This document shows positions 11,601 to 26,600 of a stretch of DNA of 64,000 bases, piece after piece. Source of the stretch: Oryzias latipes (Eukaryota > Chordata > Actinopteri > Beloniformes > Adrianichthyidae); the NCBI RefSeq assembly GCF_002234675.1, contig NC_019863.2, positions 3,028,609-3,092,608 of the forward strand, given 5' to 3'. The position numbers and the translations under genes are program-made. The notes below the pieces were generated by a model. That model was given only the letters and a program-made list of their open reading frames with translations, was not told the DNA's origin and did no database searches. How positions within the stretch are numbered: position 1 is the first letter of the stretch; every line of letters begins with the position of its first letter.

Positions 11601-14600
11601 GGTGTGAAATTTCTATTTTTGATTCCCATGATTGATTTGGCTTTACGTCAACTGTTCTTCCTGATACAACCTTCTGCATTTACCCAGATTTGTAACCAGC
11701 ACCCAAAAGACCTGGATTGTGCCCCCTTGTGGATGCATTCTTCACATCCATTAAAAAAAAACAACTAACAAGTGCTATTTGACAAAACTGGAGACTTTTG
11801 ACACGCGTTAAATAAGCCATTTACGCCATGTTAAAGCAAAGCTGCTCGAAGGCGTGCATGTTTTTTATAGATAATCAAAGACAGATAGATAATATGTCCA
11901 CAAACCAAAATCCAGTTTAGACGTACTGTGGTAAATCCTAGAAATGCCCTCACTAAAGGTGTCAGCTGGCTCTGATGCCAGATATTTCACATTTTTCTAC
12001 CCCATGCAAAGACATTTACAGGATTTTTTTGGATTTATCTGTATTTTCCTGGTTGAGTATTTGAGATTATTTCACCACCACTGACGTGTTTTATCTCTTA
12101 AACCTTGTGCTATCTTAGATGACCCCACCCTTCCATTGACGTGTTCTCCCTACCATGACAAAGGTGGATAAAGGGGGAAAGATTTCATGTAATCCATGGA
12201 CACCAGTGAAGATCACAAATCATTGTAGAAAAAAGGTTCAGAGCACTGTCTAGTGCAGTGTTTTTCAACCAGTGTGCCGCGGCACACTAGTGTGCCGTGA
12301 GAGATGGTCAAGTGTGCCTTGGGAAATTGCCCTCATTAACTGATCTAAAAGCAATTACCATCTCCATGATTTCAGCTCTCTGTTCATCCAAACAGGCCCT
12401 GATAAAACACTGAGGAGTTAGGAATATAAAAGATCATAAAATACTTTTCTTTGCGTTTATTTGATTTTATTAAAGACATTTTGATAAGGTACCGCGATTC
12501 AGCTGCACCTTCGGCTGTATTTTGGAAACGTCCCGTCCCTTTACTTGTCTCCACCAATCATTCTTGAAGGCTTAATCACATTTCAGTCTGACCAATCAGA
12601 AGTGGTTAAAGTCTTCACTTCCTTGTCCCGATTTAGTTTGTAAAGTCGCTCAGTTCTAAAAAAAATAGCAGCTAAAGCTCGTCTTTAGCGGTGTAGCTCC
12701 CCACAGAATCCGGTATCAGACCGTGGAACAAGTGAACAAAACAATGAAGCTCCGAAAACCGATCTCCGGCCGTTTTATGCACTACATCTCCCATGATGCA
12801 TTGGGTTGTGAGAGTGACAGCGCATACGGAGATCTGTTGTTAAACGTCTTGAAACCAACGAACACACATCAAACTGTTTTTAAATCTTCTAACTTATCTT
12901 TTATTGCATCTTTTAGAAAAAAAACAGCTGCAGTTTCCAGCTTTTTCTGCAACAATTATCTCAAAAATGCATGTGAGATTGTGGAGGGGCTGTAGATCAA
13001 TACAGAGTATGAGTTTCTCTTTTTTTTTTAATTTTTGGATGCTGGTGTGCCGCGGGATTTTTTTTAAGGTTAAAGTGTGCCGTGGCTCAGAAAAGGTTGA
13101 AAAACACTGGTCTAGTGGGTCTAGATGACCCAACTCCCAATGTTAAAGTGCCTAGGATAGCACAAGGGTTACGGAAGTATTGGTTGAAAAAGTTCTTCCC
13201 TCGATACTCTAAAGTAAAACAAGACTCTTTAACTTTCCAACTTATTTTAATGTTTTATCAGTAGTTATAAATCATTTATAAAGCAACAAATTTGATTATT
13301 TGGATTAGAAAATAAAATGAAGGCAAATTTGAGAAGAAAAACAGTAGAGTCTGAGAGTCAATAACTAAAAATTGTAAAAAGTCACTAAGGTTCTAGAAAA
13401 TCAAGCTGAAACTGAAAATGTGCGACTTTTTGTGTGTGTCAAAACTTCCACAAATGTCAAATTCAAAACTGTATAGTTTGACAGTAGATAAAATGTCTCT
13501 GGTCCCACCCTTGTTATGACCCTGGACTGATGTGTGTTCTTTTTATTTCTTGTCTGCAGGTTTCTCCTCCTGTGTTCCTCCAAAGTCTCAGCAGCTGATG
13601 GGTGTCAGCTGATAGGAGCCAGCTGAGCTTGTAGTAATGATCAGCTGGAGATCTGCAAGCACCTAGATGCACTCGCGCCTGTTTTCAGCTTGGTAGACTG
13701 GACTGTCTTTTGTTCAAGCAGATTAACAGTAGTCTGGGTTTACATTTGTAAATATCTGTAAAACAAACCTTTCAAATAAATTCTCATGCCAGTAGGATTT
13801 TCTGTTCCAAGATTGTTTTTGTTACCTGTGGACCGTGACGGCCCTCTCGCCTCGGCTGGTATATTGGGTTTGCATTTCGACCGAACAGTGTTTGGGAGGC
13901 AGTGAAAGCACGAGTGAAGGTCTGTGATCCATCAGTGTCTGTTCAGAGCACAAAAAGCAGTCCGTCCAGCAGACCTTGTTTGTAAAGAGCAGCTTGAGAG
14001 GAAAGGTATTTTTAAATTGTAGTCCAAATAGTACTGCTGAAACAAGCTCTTCTTTAATTGGAAACCCGCACTATCTAGGGGGGGAATTATATAAACTCAC
14101 TTCTTCCCACTAATTTTCAAGAAATAAATCTAGCTCTACATGACTTTAAGTTAATGATTATTATATTTAATTTAGCAAATGTGACTTAACTGTGTCTTTG
14201 TTTTGTTTTACTATGCATATCATCCTTTCTGTAATGTATATTTTTTTCATTGTATTGACTTCAATGCCTGAAATCAATCAGTCAATCAATCAAATGATGT
14301 TCAGACACTCAGACAGAGAAAGAACCTGAAACATGAGGTGCAAAAGGAGCCACTTTTTCTACAGGAGCTGTCTGTCTGTTGCTTTAGTGTTTCAGACAGA
14401 GAGCCCGTTTCAGCTGAAAGGAAGCCCCACGGCCCCCCACCACCACTGGGAGAGGAGACACCGTGGAGGATATTGAATCGAATGAAGCTTTCACAGAGGT
14501 CTGCGGAGATGGATGTTTGCAGTTAAACTAGCAGAGCACGAGGTGCAACAACTTCTTACAGGGAAACTCGTTTAAAACGTGGACACAAAACAATGTCAAG

Positions 14601-17600
14601 CAGTGGGACACTGCAAACTTCCACTGATTCTAACAACGATTTACAATTTGGTTTCAGACAATGGAGACATTTGACCAGGTTTTAAGTTGGTTTAACTTCC
14701 CTTTTTCTCTACTACTTTCCGAGTTTCTCTCAAAATCACCATAAGTCAAACTCATTTTTGCTCCAAACTCTTGACAATAAAAAAAAAAAAACTTGATTCA
14801 AGAATAAATAAAATACTCATTACTATTACACTGTAATTTTTGGTTCAGTTTCAAGGACGGTATTCTAGATTTCAATAAATGTTGACAAGTTATACTGGCA
14901 GTCTCTGTCATAATTTTGGAAACAAAAGTGTAGATTTATGTTCTAAGAAAGGTGCTAGTTTTAAATTTGATGAGGCTTTATTAAGATGGGCCAACTTGTA
15001 CTAAGATCATATTCTTATTTTGTTCTAAAATGAGTCTTTTTTTGGTCCCTATTTTTAAAATAAACTAAAATTAAGTTGACAAAAACTCAAACATGCAAAC
15101 CATTTAACTAGCAAATAAATACTTCTTATTGGCTGACTAAAATTCAATTTAAAGTAATCCTGTCCAACAGTTTGAGCTCTGTAAATCATTTTCCCTTTTT
15201 CAATACTTGTGTGCAACTCATGAGATTTTTAGATTTAAGATTTCTTGTTGAGTCTTGTGGTTAGCTGCATGGACAGATCATTTTACTACTTTCTAGTGAT
15301 TTCTTCTTAAAACATTACATTTTTAGGCTTTCTCTTTTTGCAGTGCAACTTGAAATGTTGCCTAAATTTCATTAAAGCAATAAAAAGTGCAAGACTTTCG
15401 ACAAATAAATATCAATTAACAACATGGTGTCACAATAATGGGTTCCTGCTCCAGTCCCAAGTCTGGGTAAAACTGAGGACTGTGTCAGCAAAGGCATCCA
15501 CCATGAAAAACTCAAATGACTTTAGCAAAAATCTTTGTCACCTTGCAAAGAAAAGAATTATGAAAAAGAAAAAAATATTGGTTGTAGATAGCGGTATCAT
15601 TAGTTTACTTAATTGACAAATAATCTCTGCTTTTTATTGTGCTTTGATCTAAACAACAGAAGCTTCACTTTTTCAGATTTGCAGGGTTTTTCATGCCATT
15701 TATGTGTTTTCTGACACAAAGCGTGTATGAAAAGTGCTTTGGAAATAAATCTGATTTCTTGAAGCTGATCACCAACCTTGCAAACATCTGAGAAACACTG
15801 CTTCCAAGTTGTATCTTAGAAGCAACAGTTCCACAGGTTCGTTTTGAAAAGCAGTGAGGCTTAGGCCTGCTCTGGGCTGCATGCAGACATTAAGACTTAT
15901 TTTCATCTAAAAACCGCCCACTGCTTATCCTACTTTATTATTCCTAAGTGCAGTGTTTAACTACTTTGACCATTTGAACGTATGACTCACAACAAGTCTG
16001 TGCTTGAAAGAAGGCAGATCACTTTTAAGGAGTTAAAGTGTGAGCCAACATCTGCAAGTATGCCCATAAGCACAATTTAAGAGTCCTACTCTGACCACAC
16101 AAAAGAGGGGACATTCTAAAGATTGGGAAAGAACAGCAAATCTGGCAATGATGGGTTCAGACTAAGTTATTAAGACTCACTCTGATCATCTCTTGATCTA
16201 TTGTCAAAGAAGCATTATCGTGTGCACTTTTCATTATGATGATGCCGTTTTTAGCCAAAATAAAATACAACCTGTCTCTTTTTCTAGGCCATAGTTACTC
16301 CAGAGCAGCAAGATGTCATCAGAAAATCACCTCAGAGTTGCGGGCGGTGTGGAGTAAGCCTAACCTTAACTTTCTTTACAAATGAGGAAAAGACACAACA
16401 ACACATTCAAATCCCCAAAAACACCATTTTGATCAGAGTGAGTTTGAACCTAGAAACGGTTCATTTAGCATCTTAGGAACTGTAAGTGAGATCTTATTAA
16501 CAGACAAGATGAATTTTGACCAAGTGTCCAACATAATGTATCCCCACATCATGGGCTCAAAACCCAAAAACTTGCTATAAAAAGGTATAAACAAGGCCTG
16601 CATAATATATCACAGTTTTATCGCGATATCAAGATGTGCAATACGCATATCGCAAAAGTCTGCGAAAATCTGGAGAAATGGTTACCTTAAATGTGCTAAA
16701 ACAATCTTATGGCAGCTTGAAGTATTTAACAAATCAAATAAATCCCTTTATGCATTTGACCAATCAGATGGAGCCCTTTGATGTTAGATGTTTGCCTCCT
16801 ATGTAGACGAGGGTCACTAGGAGTAGAATTGAAGTTATGTTGACTCTTAATTAAACTGTTGCAGTGAAATGGAAATGATGCTTTTGATTGTTCTGCTATT
16901 TGTTCATTTATCACAAGTTATATCGTCATCACAATTTTGATCACTAATATCGCAAATCGTGAGTTTTCTTCATATCATGCAGCGCTAGTATTAGAGATAG
17001 ACCAAAAGACAGACAGACGGACAGACGGATCAATATTGCGATGACGATATAACTTGTGATACATGAACAAATAGCAAAACAATCAAAAGCATCATTTTCC
17101 TTTTACTGCAATGATCGACCGACCAACAGACAGACAGACAGATAGATCTAGAATTAAAAGTGCCTTCTGGTCAGTGCACAATTCATACATTTAAAAAATA
17201 AGCAACAACCAAAATAATAAATAATACACAAAACTACATATAAAGTGCCTCAAAATGTGTTAAGAACAAGGAAATAATACTAATAATAAAAATAATTAAT
17301 ATAAAGAAAGCTCCCAGACTAACTTAATTCATGAGAAGAGATTCAGGTTTAACTTGTTTATGGCAGATGGATAAAAACTAGTCTGAAATCTATTTGTCTT
17401 TACTCTGCAGCGTTTGCGTACAGGTCAATAAAAATGAATAAATACGCTGAAATAATAAGGTATAAACTATTCATACAGCTGAAAATGAAGTAGTTGTACA
17501 ACCTTTTTGGCATTTGGGGAAATAAATGGTACATGGCGTATACTTATACAGCGCTTTTCAACCTTCCTCGAAGGCCCAAAGCGCTTTACAGTCACAGTCC

Positions 17601-20600
17601 TGTTCACCCATTCACACACACATTCTGGTGGCGGCTCTGCTGCCAAACTCTGGCGCCAACCCTCCAACAGAGGCAAAGTGGGGTTTAGTGTCTTGCCCAA
17701 GGACATTTTGACACATAGCCGGGCAAGGCGGGAATTGAACCTGCAATATACGATCATGGGTTGACCGCCCTACCGCTGCACCACGGCCACCCAAAAAAAA
17801 AGCCAGTCACAAACTACTTTAACTCATAGATCATATGTGGCCCTCCATGTCATTTTATGTGGCCCGCGAGAGCATAAAAGTTTTTAATTTCTGAGAATAA
17901 AAAATAAAAATTGGTGTGTATTTATTCATATCTAGGGGGAATCAGACTTGAAATATTGGATTGGGTAACTATACATTAGGACTTAAACACTGTACATATA
18001 ACCTGACCTGACAGAATCAAATGTAAAAGGATTTATGCTAACAAGCAAATGTTTTCTATGCAACTGTAATTGTCACCTTAAATTGTAATAATAAATAAAT
18101 AAACTAGTTGTTTAACATTAAGGAGTAGTTTCGTTTATTTTTCATTACATGTAGTTGAATGTATAAGTCATATCTGGCCCTTAAAGGACAGCCGCTATGC
18201 TGATGTTGCCCTCGGTGAAAATGAGTTTGACACCCCTGCCATAGAGGCTCTAAAAACCCAAACCACGCTGTAGCTTGATTGCTTTGATGTTCAAGCTCTC
18301 CACTTCCAAAACTAACGCAAACTCCGAAGTACCGAATGTTGCAGCTTCTCATAGCTTCTCACCTGCCAGGGGCAGGTTTCATAGGGGAACAGCTTCCCAT
18401 TAACTTCTCTGGCAGCTTCTACACCAAAACTGAATAAATGCCGGGTTAAAACAGACACTTTGATTTTATCGGGGGTCAGATTTGAGCATTATTGGAATCC
18501 CTAAAGTCAGGAGCCAAAAGCTGCGACCCTTTGCTCTTCGGGGCATCCACTCAGTAATTACACATGGCATCCTGAGAGATCCGGCATGTCTAATTACTAG
18601 TGAAGATAAACCGGCTGCTGGAGGCAGGACACGGTTGTCTACTGACACAGTTGAGGAGATTCTTAAGCAGTCCTTTGGCCAGCTGGACCCAGTGTGGAAC
18701 TCCTCAAGCCAGATGTCACAGAGCAGCAAGTTATTCTCCTCATACGTGTTTTTTCCCTCCTATGTGCAGGGTTGGTTCTTAAACTTTAACTCTTTCTCTA
18801 ACATGTTCCTCTCTGTGTGTTTAAATCAATATCTGATAGTGCCATAAATGCATATCCAGCTCTTGAGTCACTGACTAATATGTCAGCTTGCTGCTACCTC
18901 CACCTAAACACTCCTATGGATAAAAAAAACCACTGAAAGTATACATGTCCTCAAGCATTATTAAGGTGCTTTACTGCAGGGAGAGCAGGTACAGCCCCAG
19001 CCTCGCATAATATTGACTTGAAGGCTCCCGAGACCAGATTTCAGAGTACCAGTGCATTTATTTCACATTTTATATGCACTTCTAAAAGCAGCGAGCTCTT
19101 ACCAAAAGCCTCCCTTTCATGTTGCTGCTATCGAGACAGACAAGCAGCAGTAAAATGCTAATAAATTTAACCGAGGGTGCAGCAATGCCGGACGCTCTGA
19201 TCTGAAATTCCAACTGATGAACTGAAGCACTGCGAGGCTCTCAAGGTGAGGTCGTCTCCTACCAATTTATGTGCCTCATCTCTCACTGCCACTCCCTTCA
19301 CACAAGGAAGAGCGTCGGCTTCAGACGCGGAGACAAACGGAACTTCAGAGGATCTGGGAAACAGTCGGAAACGCTCCCATTCTGCTGCAGTGCAACATGT
19401 CACGGAGCTGCAGGAAGCTCCACCTGATGCACGCTAACCAGGAGACAACCAGGATCTTCATCAGTCTTTAGGAATTTATACATCTGTGCATTACAGCACA
19501 CTAGTTCCATCAAGACAATCAAATGACTCTCATTTCTGAGTTACTGACTGTTGGCTTATTGGTTTACTCCTTAAGGAGCAGACTGTGAGCATTCACTGCT
19601 GCCAACGCTTCTAAATAAATGGTTCTCTGGAGAGTCTTTCCAACAGCCAGATATGCAGACGACCCGCTGTTCAGATTTATATTGTAATTTCCTAATAGAA
19701 TTTGCTATTGTGCCTTCATCATTATACAAGCAGCATGCCAGGATCCAAACAGGTGAAGGCGTTTTATTTAGTCAACTAAATAAAGATGGAAGCAGACACT
19801 GCCAATATAATTATTTACTAAAACATTAAAAAAGAAAAAAAAGGAGTTGGTAGATGCAGCACCAAAAATGTACAAAAGAAAAAGAGCCAAAAACATTATG
19901 TCAGCCTGCTGCCAAGTCAAATGTCAGATCTCCAGACTAAGCATGTTCTTCAAAATGTCACAAAAGGAAAAAAAATTACTTATAAAACAAACAAAAACCC
20001 CACTGCTCAAAAAAAAAAAAACAGAATTCTGAGCAGGGACACCAGATCAACTACGTCTGTAGGGAAACTCAAGCAGAAAACACGTGTTGATGTTTTCAAG
20101 ACTGTTCAAAGGCTTTGGTTTTTAAAGGTTTTTTTAATAACACGGATGTTTTATGTATTTGTATTTACATATTAAATGTGTATTTTTTCATTTATTTTAG
20201 TTATAGTCATTGAGAAGGTGCCCTTTCTTGCAAATATCCACCAAATCACCAAATTGAATGCATTTAAGCACAGAGATGTGATGTGGATGTTCAGCTAGAG
20301 TACTGCAGCTCTACATCCTGCATCTCCTGCTGAATACCGTAATTTCTGGACTATAAAGCACACCTCTGCGCGGCACGCGCCTCCTGTGCACTGAAACCAT
20401 GGAAGTCTTCTTCCTCAGTGTCGGATAGCGTCAGATATTCTTCTCCACACACCTCTCAGTGTCTCCTTCGTTGTCGCTGTCAGTGTCACTCTCATCCTGA
20501 GGTAAATTCTCTCCTGAGCTTGCTCCCTCCTCTCCGTCACGCAGCAGACCGGTTTTTCCAAACCCGTTGGTGATGGTGGATTTTTTCACACTGCTTTTAA

Positions 20601-23600
20601 CGATTGCTTTTAACTTGAAAGCTGCTCATATCCATTTCTTCTAGCATTTTCTATGATGAGGGTCTGTTCGTGCTGTTCATTCACAAAGCAGTCATTTAAA
20701 TTAAACTTGCGTCTTCCTCGACACATATACCGCATTCCCCCATGTCTCACTCTTACCCTTTCTGCTCGAGCGCCCCTAGCGGTCGTTAGAAAAAACGCAT
20801 AAAAAAAAGAAAGAAAAAAATGCATAAATTAGCCGCATCATTGAATAAGCCGCAGGGTTGAAAGCGTGTGACAAAAGTGCTGCCTTAAGGCCCGTACACA
20901 CCGGGACGAATATTCGCCAGGCGTTATTCGCCAGCGTTTTTCGCCACGTTTTTTGTGTTCACACCCAGGCGATTTTCGCTGACAATGAGCCGAGCGAACA
21001 TGCAATTTCATTCCCTGACATTAGATGGCGCTTAATGTAAAACAGAAATACTCCTGTACACAAGGTGGCGCTGCGCAACTTTACGCTTCTTAAAGTCGCT
21101 TTTCACTCAGAAGAAGAGAGCAAGTATTTACGCGCTAGTCAGAATAATACAAAGAAAACATGAATATTTCAAGCACCAGTAGCTCCATCTGGTGCTTGGT
21201 TCAGGGATATTTTAGAATGTCCGTCATTATTGCTTCGCGGCTGTGTAGACGCTACTTGGCGTCTATCTTCTTCGCTGGTATGTGTGCTCAGCAAGGCAGT
21301 TTTGTGTTTGAGCGCCCCCAGTTGTGTTTTACTGTAACTTCAGAAGCTCCAGACACGTGTGCAAAAGCGCCATTGGTCGTATAGTTTTTGACGCAGCGCG
21401 TCAAACTAAAAAAACGAAATTGGTGCCCTTTGTTTAGTCACGAGGCGTTAAACGTCGGCGAATATCGCGGGCGAAATTCGTCCCGGTGTGTACGGGCCTT
21501 TATAATCCGGAAATTATGGTAATCTGCTCTTGTTGGGTTGAATTCCAGTCAATAAGAACCAAAATCAGAGAAGAACGTTGAGAGAAATGTCCTAAAACGG
21601 TTCCACCAACGACTCTGACACCTTTAAAATGGTCAAAACGGCCAAGATATGACATGTAAATGCAGTGCAGAGCAGCAGAAGTTCCATGCATAAGTCAATG
21701 TACCTGATTTTTGTTTACAGATGAAGATGCCAGTGCAAGACGTCTTCCAAACTAGCATTTATGCAGAACAAGACAAAATATTTAACAGAAAAAATGGATT
21801 ATTTTTGCAACAATCAAAAAATGTCCAGCACCTAATTTACCTACAGTAAAATAAATAAATATTTACAATAAATAATAAATGTAAAGTATGGTTAGGTGCC
21901 ATACATCCATCCATCCATCCATCTTCCTCCGCTTATCCGGGACCGGGTCGCGGGGGCAGCAGACTGAGCAGAGATGCCCAGACTTCCCTCACCCCAGCCA
22001 CTTCCTCCAGCTCCTCTGGGGGGACCCCGAGACGTTCCCAGGCCAGCCGAGAGACGTAGTCTCTCCAGCGTGTCCTGGGTCTTCCCCGGGGCCTCCGCCC
22101 AGTGGGACATGCCCGGAACACCTCTCCAGGGAGGCGTCCAGGAGGCATCCGAACTAGATGCCCGAGCCACCTCAACTGGCTCCTTTCGATGTGGAGGAGA
22201 AGCGGTTCTACTCCGAGCTCTCCGCGGGTGACCGAGCTTCTCACCCTATCTCTAAGGGAGCGCCCAGCCACCCTACGGAGGAAGCTCATTTCAGCCGCTT
22301 GTATTCGGGACCTCGTTATTTCGGTCATGACCCATAGCTCATGACCATAGGTGAGTACTGGAACGTAGATCGACTGGTAAATTGAGAGCTTTGCTTTTCG
22401 GCTCAGCTCTCTCATCACCACGACGGACCGATAGAGCGACCGCATAACTACGGACTCTGCTCCGATCCGCCTGTCAATCTCACGCTCCGATCTTCCCTCA
22501 CTCAAGAACAAGACCCCAAGGTATTTAAACTCCTCCACCTGGGGCAAGGACACTCCACCGACCGAGAGATGGCAAACTACCTTTCTCCGGTCAAGGACCA
22601 TGGCCTCAGATTTAGCGGTGCTGACCCTCATCCCAGCCGCTTCGCACTCGGCCGCAAACCGCCCCAATGCACGCTGGAGGTCCCGGTTCGATGAAGCCAA
22701 CAGGACAACATCATCTGCAAAAAGCAGAGAGGAAATCCTGTGGTCCCCAAACCAGATCCCTTCCGGCCCCTGGCTGCGCCTAGAAATTCTGTCCATAAAA
22801 ACTATGAACAGAACCGGTGATAGAGGGCAGCCCTGCTGGAGTCCAACGTGGACCGGGAACAGGTCTGACTTACTGCCGGCTATGCGGACCAAGCTCCTAC
22901 TCCGGTCATACAGAGACCGGACAGCCCTCAGTAAGGCTCCCCGGACCCCATACTCCCAGAGCACCCCCCACAGGATGCCACGGGGGACGCGGTCGAACGC
23001 CTTCTCCAAATCCACAAAACACATATGGACTGGATGAGCGAACTCCCACAAACCCTCCAGCACCCTAGATAGGGTGTAGAGCTGGTCCACTGTTCCACGA
23101 CCAGGACGGAAACCGCACTGTTGTTCCTGAATCCGAGGTTCGACTATCGGACGGACTCTCCTCTCCAGTACCCTGGCATAGACTTTCCCAGGGAGGCTGA
23201 GGAGTGTAATTCCCCTATGGTTGGAACACACCCTCCGGTCCCCCTTCTTAAAGAGGGGAACCACCACCCCTGTCTGCCAGTCCAGTGGTACGGTTCCCGA
23301 CCGCCACGCGATGCTGCAGAGACGTGTCAGCCAAGACACTCCCACAGCATCCAGAGACTTGAGGTGCTCAGGGCGGACTTCATCCACCCCCGGGGCCTTG
23401 CCACCGAGGAGCTCGTTGACTACCTCAGTGACTTCAGCCCGGGTAATGGACAGCCCCACCCCAAAATCCTCATTCTCCACTTCTTCAAAAGAAGGCGTGT
23501 CAGTGGGATTGAGGAGATCCTCGAAGTACTCCTTCCACCGCCCGACAATGTCCCCAGTCGAAGTCAACAGCTCCCCACCTGCACTGAAAACGGTGCCTGT

Positions 23601-26600
23601 GGAGAACTGCTTTCCCCTCCTGAGTCGTCGGATGGTTTGCCAGAATTTCTTCGAGGCCAACCGATTGTCCTTCTCCATGGCCTCACCGAACTCCTCCCAG
23701 GACCGAGTTTTCACCTCCGCAACAGTCCGGGCCGCAGCTCGCTTAGACTGCTAAGGTGCCATACATGTGAAACAAAATAGTTTATGTTTCCTTTTTGAAG
23801 GACACCTAAAAAACAAAGAGAATAAAAGCTTAAAACTAGCCAAGAATTAATAAGCACTAAAACAGTCAGAAGGTCCAGCTATCACTATAGCACCAAATTA
23901 ATTCTATAAATCTATTCAAAGTATTCTGCTTGATGAATAAGTGAGAATATTTTTGAGTCTTTAAGACAGACCTGTGCTTCCTTTCAAAACAGCAATTAAT
24001 AGCACGACCAGTTAGAGGGATTTTAAAACATCAAACAGCAGCATTTAAACTGAATAAATAAAAAGTTTTAAATTGCAGAAATGAGAAGCCTTAAATTTTG
24101 TGTTTGATGGCAACTAATTATTAAAAAGTAAATTGACTTGTGTTCCTGTTCTCTGAACTGAGTCACAACAAACCACAGAAACACACTTTTATATTATTAT
24201 ATACAGTGTATGTGTGTGTGTATATATATATATATATACATACATACATACACGCACGCACACACACATATAGATGTGTATAAATCCCTTGTGCTATCCT
24301 AGGCACGTTAACGTTGGGAGTGGGGTCATCTGAACCCCACTAGACAATGTGCTGAACCTTTTTTTCTTCAAATATTTTTTATCTTCACTGGTGTTCATGG
24401 ATTCACATGAAATCCTCTCCACCTTTATCATGACAGGGATAACACATCAATGTAAGGGTTGGGTCATTTGGACCCCATAAGATAGCACAAGGGATACACT
24501 TTGTCAAAGTCTCTGTGGAGCGTTAATGCCAACAGCACCATCTAGTGTTCAGAACTAATATTTCACCTACACTTGATGTCTGTTAGGCTTTCTTTTTTCT
24601 TACTTTATATCTCCTCCAGCTTTAAAAAACACAACAAACATCATTTGAAAGAGGTGTGTTGAATCGGGAGGCGCCTGTGACTCATAGAGTCGAGCAGCTG
24701 TTTGTCAGTCAGTCAAGTCAGGGATTCAAACCTCAACATTGCGTCTTAGGAAAAAGACACTCATGATCTCATGATGGAAATTCTTCTCACAGTCCAGTGG
24801 CGTATGGAAAAAACTTCTGTTATTGTCCTTTGTCAAACGAATGACCTTATTTTTTTAAAACACAAAGAACTGGTAGAAAACAGAAAACTATCCTTACAAA
24901 ATCATCTGAGAGTTACAAAATTATGACTTTGTTAGCAAATAAGCATTACTTAAAAAGAAATATTAGACAAGTTTGTTATGTGTTCAATGAATAGAATGAC
25001 CTTCTGTGTGTCTGCTGCTGCCATAAAGTCTCTTTTGACCACATTATTTCTACAAATGATTGTCTTAGCTGTAGCGAAATGCACTCGAATGGCACTGTGG
25101 AGGAACTCTCAGGTTACTCTCAGACTATACACAAGAGCTTCCCACAACTTTGTGTGTCTGTGTGTGTGTGTGGGTGAACTTCCTGTATGGCTGGGAACTT
25201 AAACACTGCTGTCTAACTAGCAACTGTTGTGTAGACAAGTCTTGTTGACTGAAAACAGCTGAAAAACTAAACAAAAAACAGCTGGGAGATGCATAACAGC
25301 ATGTAACTCTGCACAGATCACAAATTCAGATTTACTTTATGTAACATTTGGGTTGAATCAGTTTGTTTGTTTTTTGGGTGTAGGACGTTATGCTGGGATC
25401 CTGACAGAAAAACATTTTCCTTGTGTGTCAGCTGCATGTAAGGAGGCTTTGTTGGCACTTCTTTTTTTCCAACGCACTTTAAAAATGGAAAATGGCAAAA
25501 CGCCCTGCAGGCACAGATGACAGAAGAAGAATCAACAGAGCAACGTGGCAAACGAGCAGCTGACCGCTTTCATCACTCGGGCTTAGTTCCTTAAAGGGGC
25601 AGTTTGTACATTAACCCCTGAAGCTACCCAACATAAACAACACTACTGCCTCCACACTGCCCTGTTCTGTTTGTGCTGTCAGTGCTAAAGAGTCCAAATG
25701 CAGACTTATTTCATGAGCTGTTTGGTAGGAGTTCACACGTTTCTTCTGGTTAGTGTTTAGCTGGTTAGCGAGTAAATGAGCTCATTGAGAAAAATTGGCC
25801 ATTGATATTTGACACCTAGTCAGATGATTATTTACCCCCAACGTTTTCGTGTGAGCCATGACACGGAAAACGTCCATGATGGCGTTTTGGTGAAAACTCC
25901 AAAGTCTTGTGGTGGAGTGTCCGCCCGGACACTGGAAGGTCGCGAGATCAAATCCAGGCTGAGTCATAACAAGTACTCTAAAAGTGGGGCTCCCTGCTTG
26001 ATAGACAGGGGCTGGATTGGGAGGGGGTTCCCGACCGCTGTGGCGTCTCCCCCAGGGGAGCAAACGTCTCACACCCAGGTGGGACAGCTATGGGAGCTTC
26101 ACTTTCACTCAACTTTTTGAACATTTGCTTCTTTAGAGACATTTTAGGAGCTTTTCTCGTCAACTTACTTGACTTTTACCTGAATTATTAAATTGATAGA
26201 ATTTGCAGTCCTGTTGATAGAAATGTTCTACTGTTGGAAGTCTCCTCTAGAAGAGACAGTTTAGGTCCAACTCTGACAGGAAAGAAAAGGACATCCGATG
26301 TGTGTTGATCTGTCAAACCGAAAATGGTTTTATGCAAACCGTTTGACTGATATCTTTAAACAATGGTCTTTGGAGCGGGAAAACGACCAGCACGGCTGCC
26401 TGTGGAAGCATTTCCATGGACGACCATGTCATTGCACTCTTTTATAATGACAGGGTATTATTACATAACGGGTGTGTTTTACCCCAAACTTGGAAAAACC
26501 TAAACAGCTTTTATCTTTTAGTCAAGCAGAACCCGTCCCATTGACCTGCAACTCATCAGGACACACAGGGCAGGTTGTGGTTAGCAGTCGTGTGTGAACA

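Noticed and set aside
22600..23780. Long plus-strand ORFs of 145-219 codons
   Set aside because: They are antisense shadows of the Rex3 reverse transcriptase, which has all RT motifs on the minus strand.
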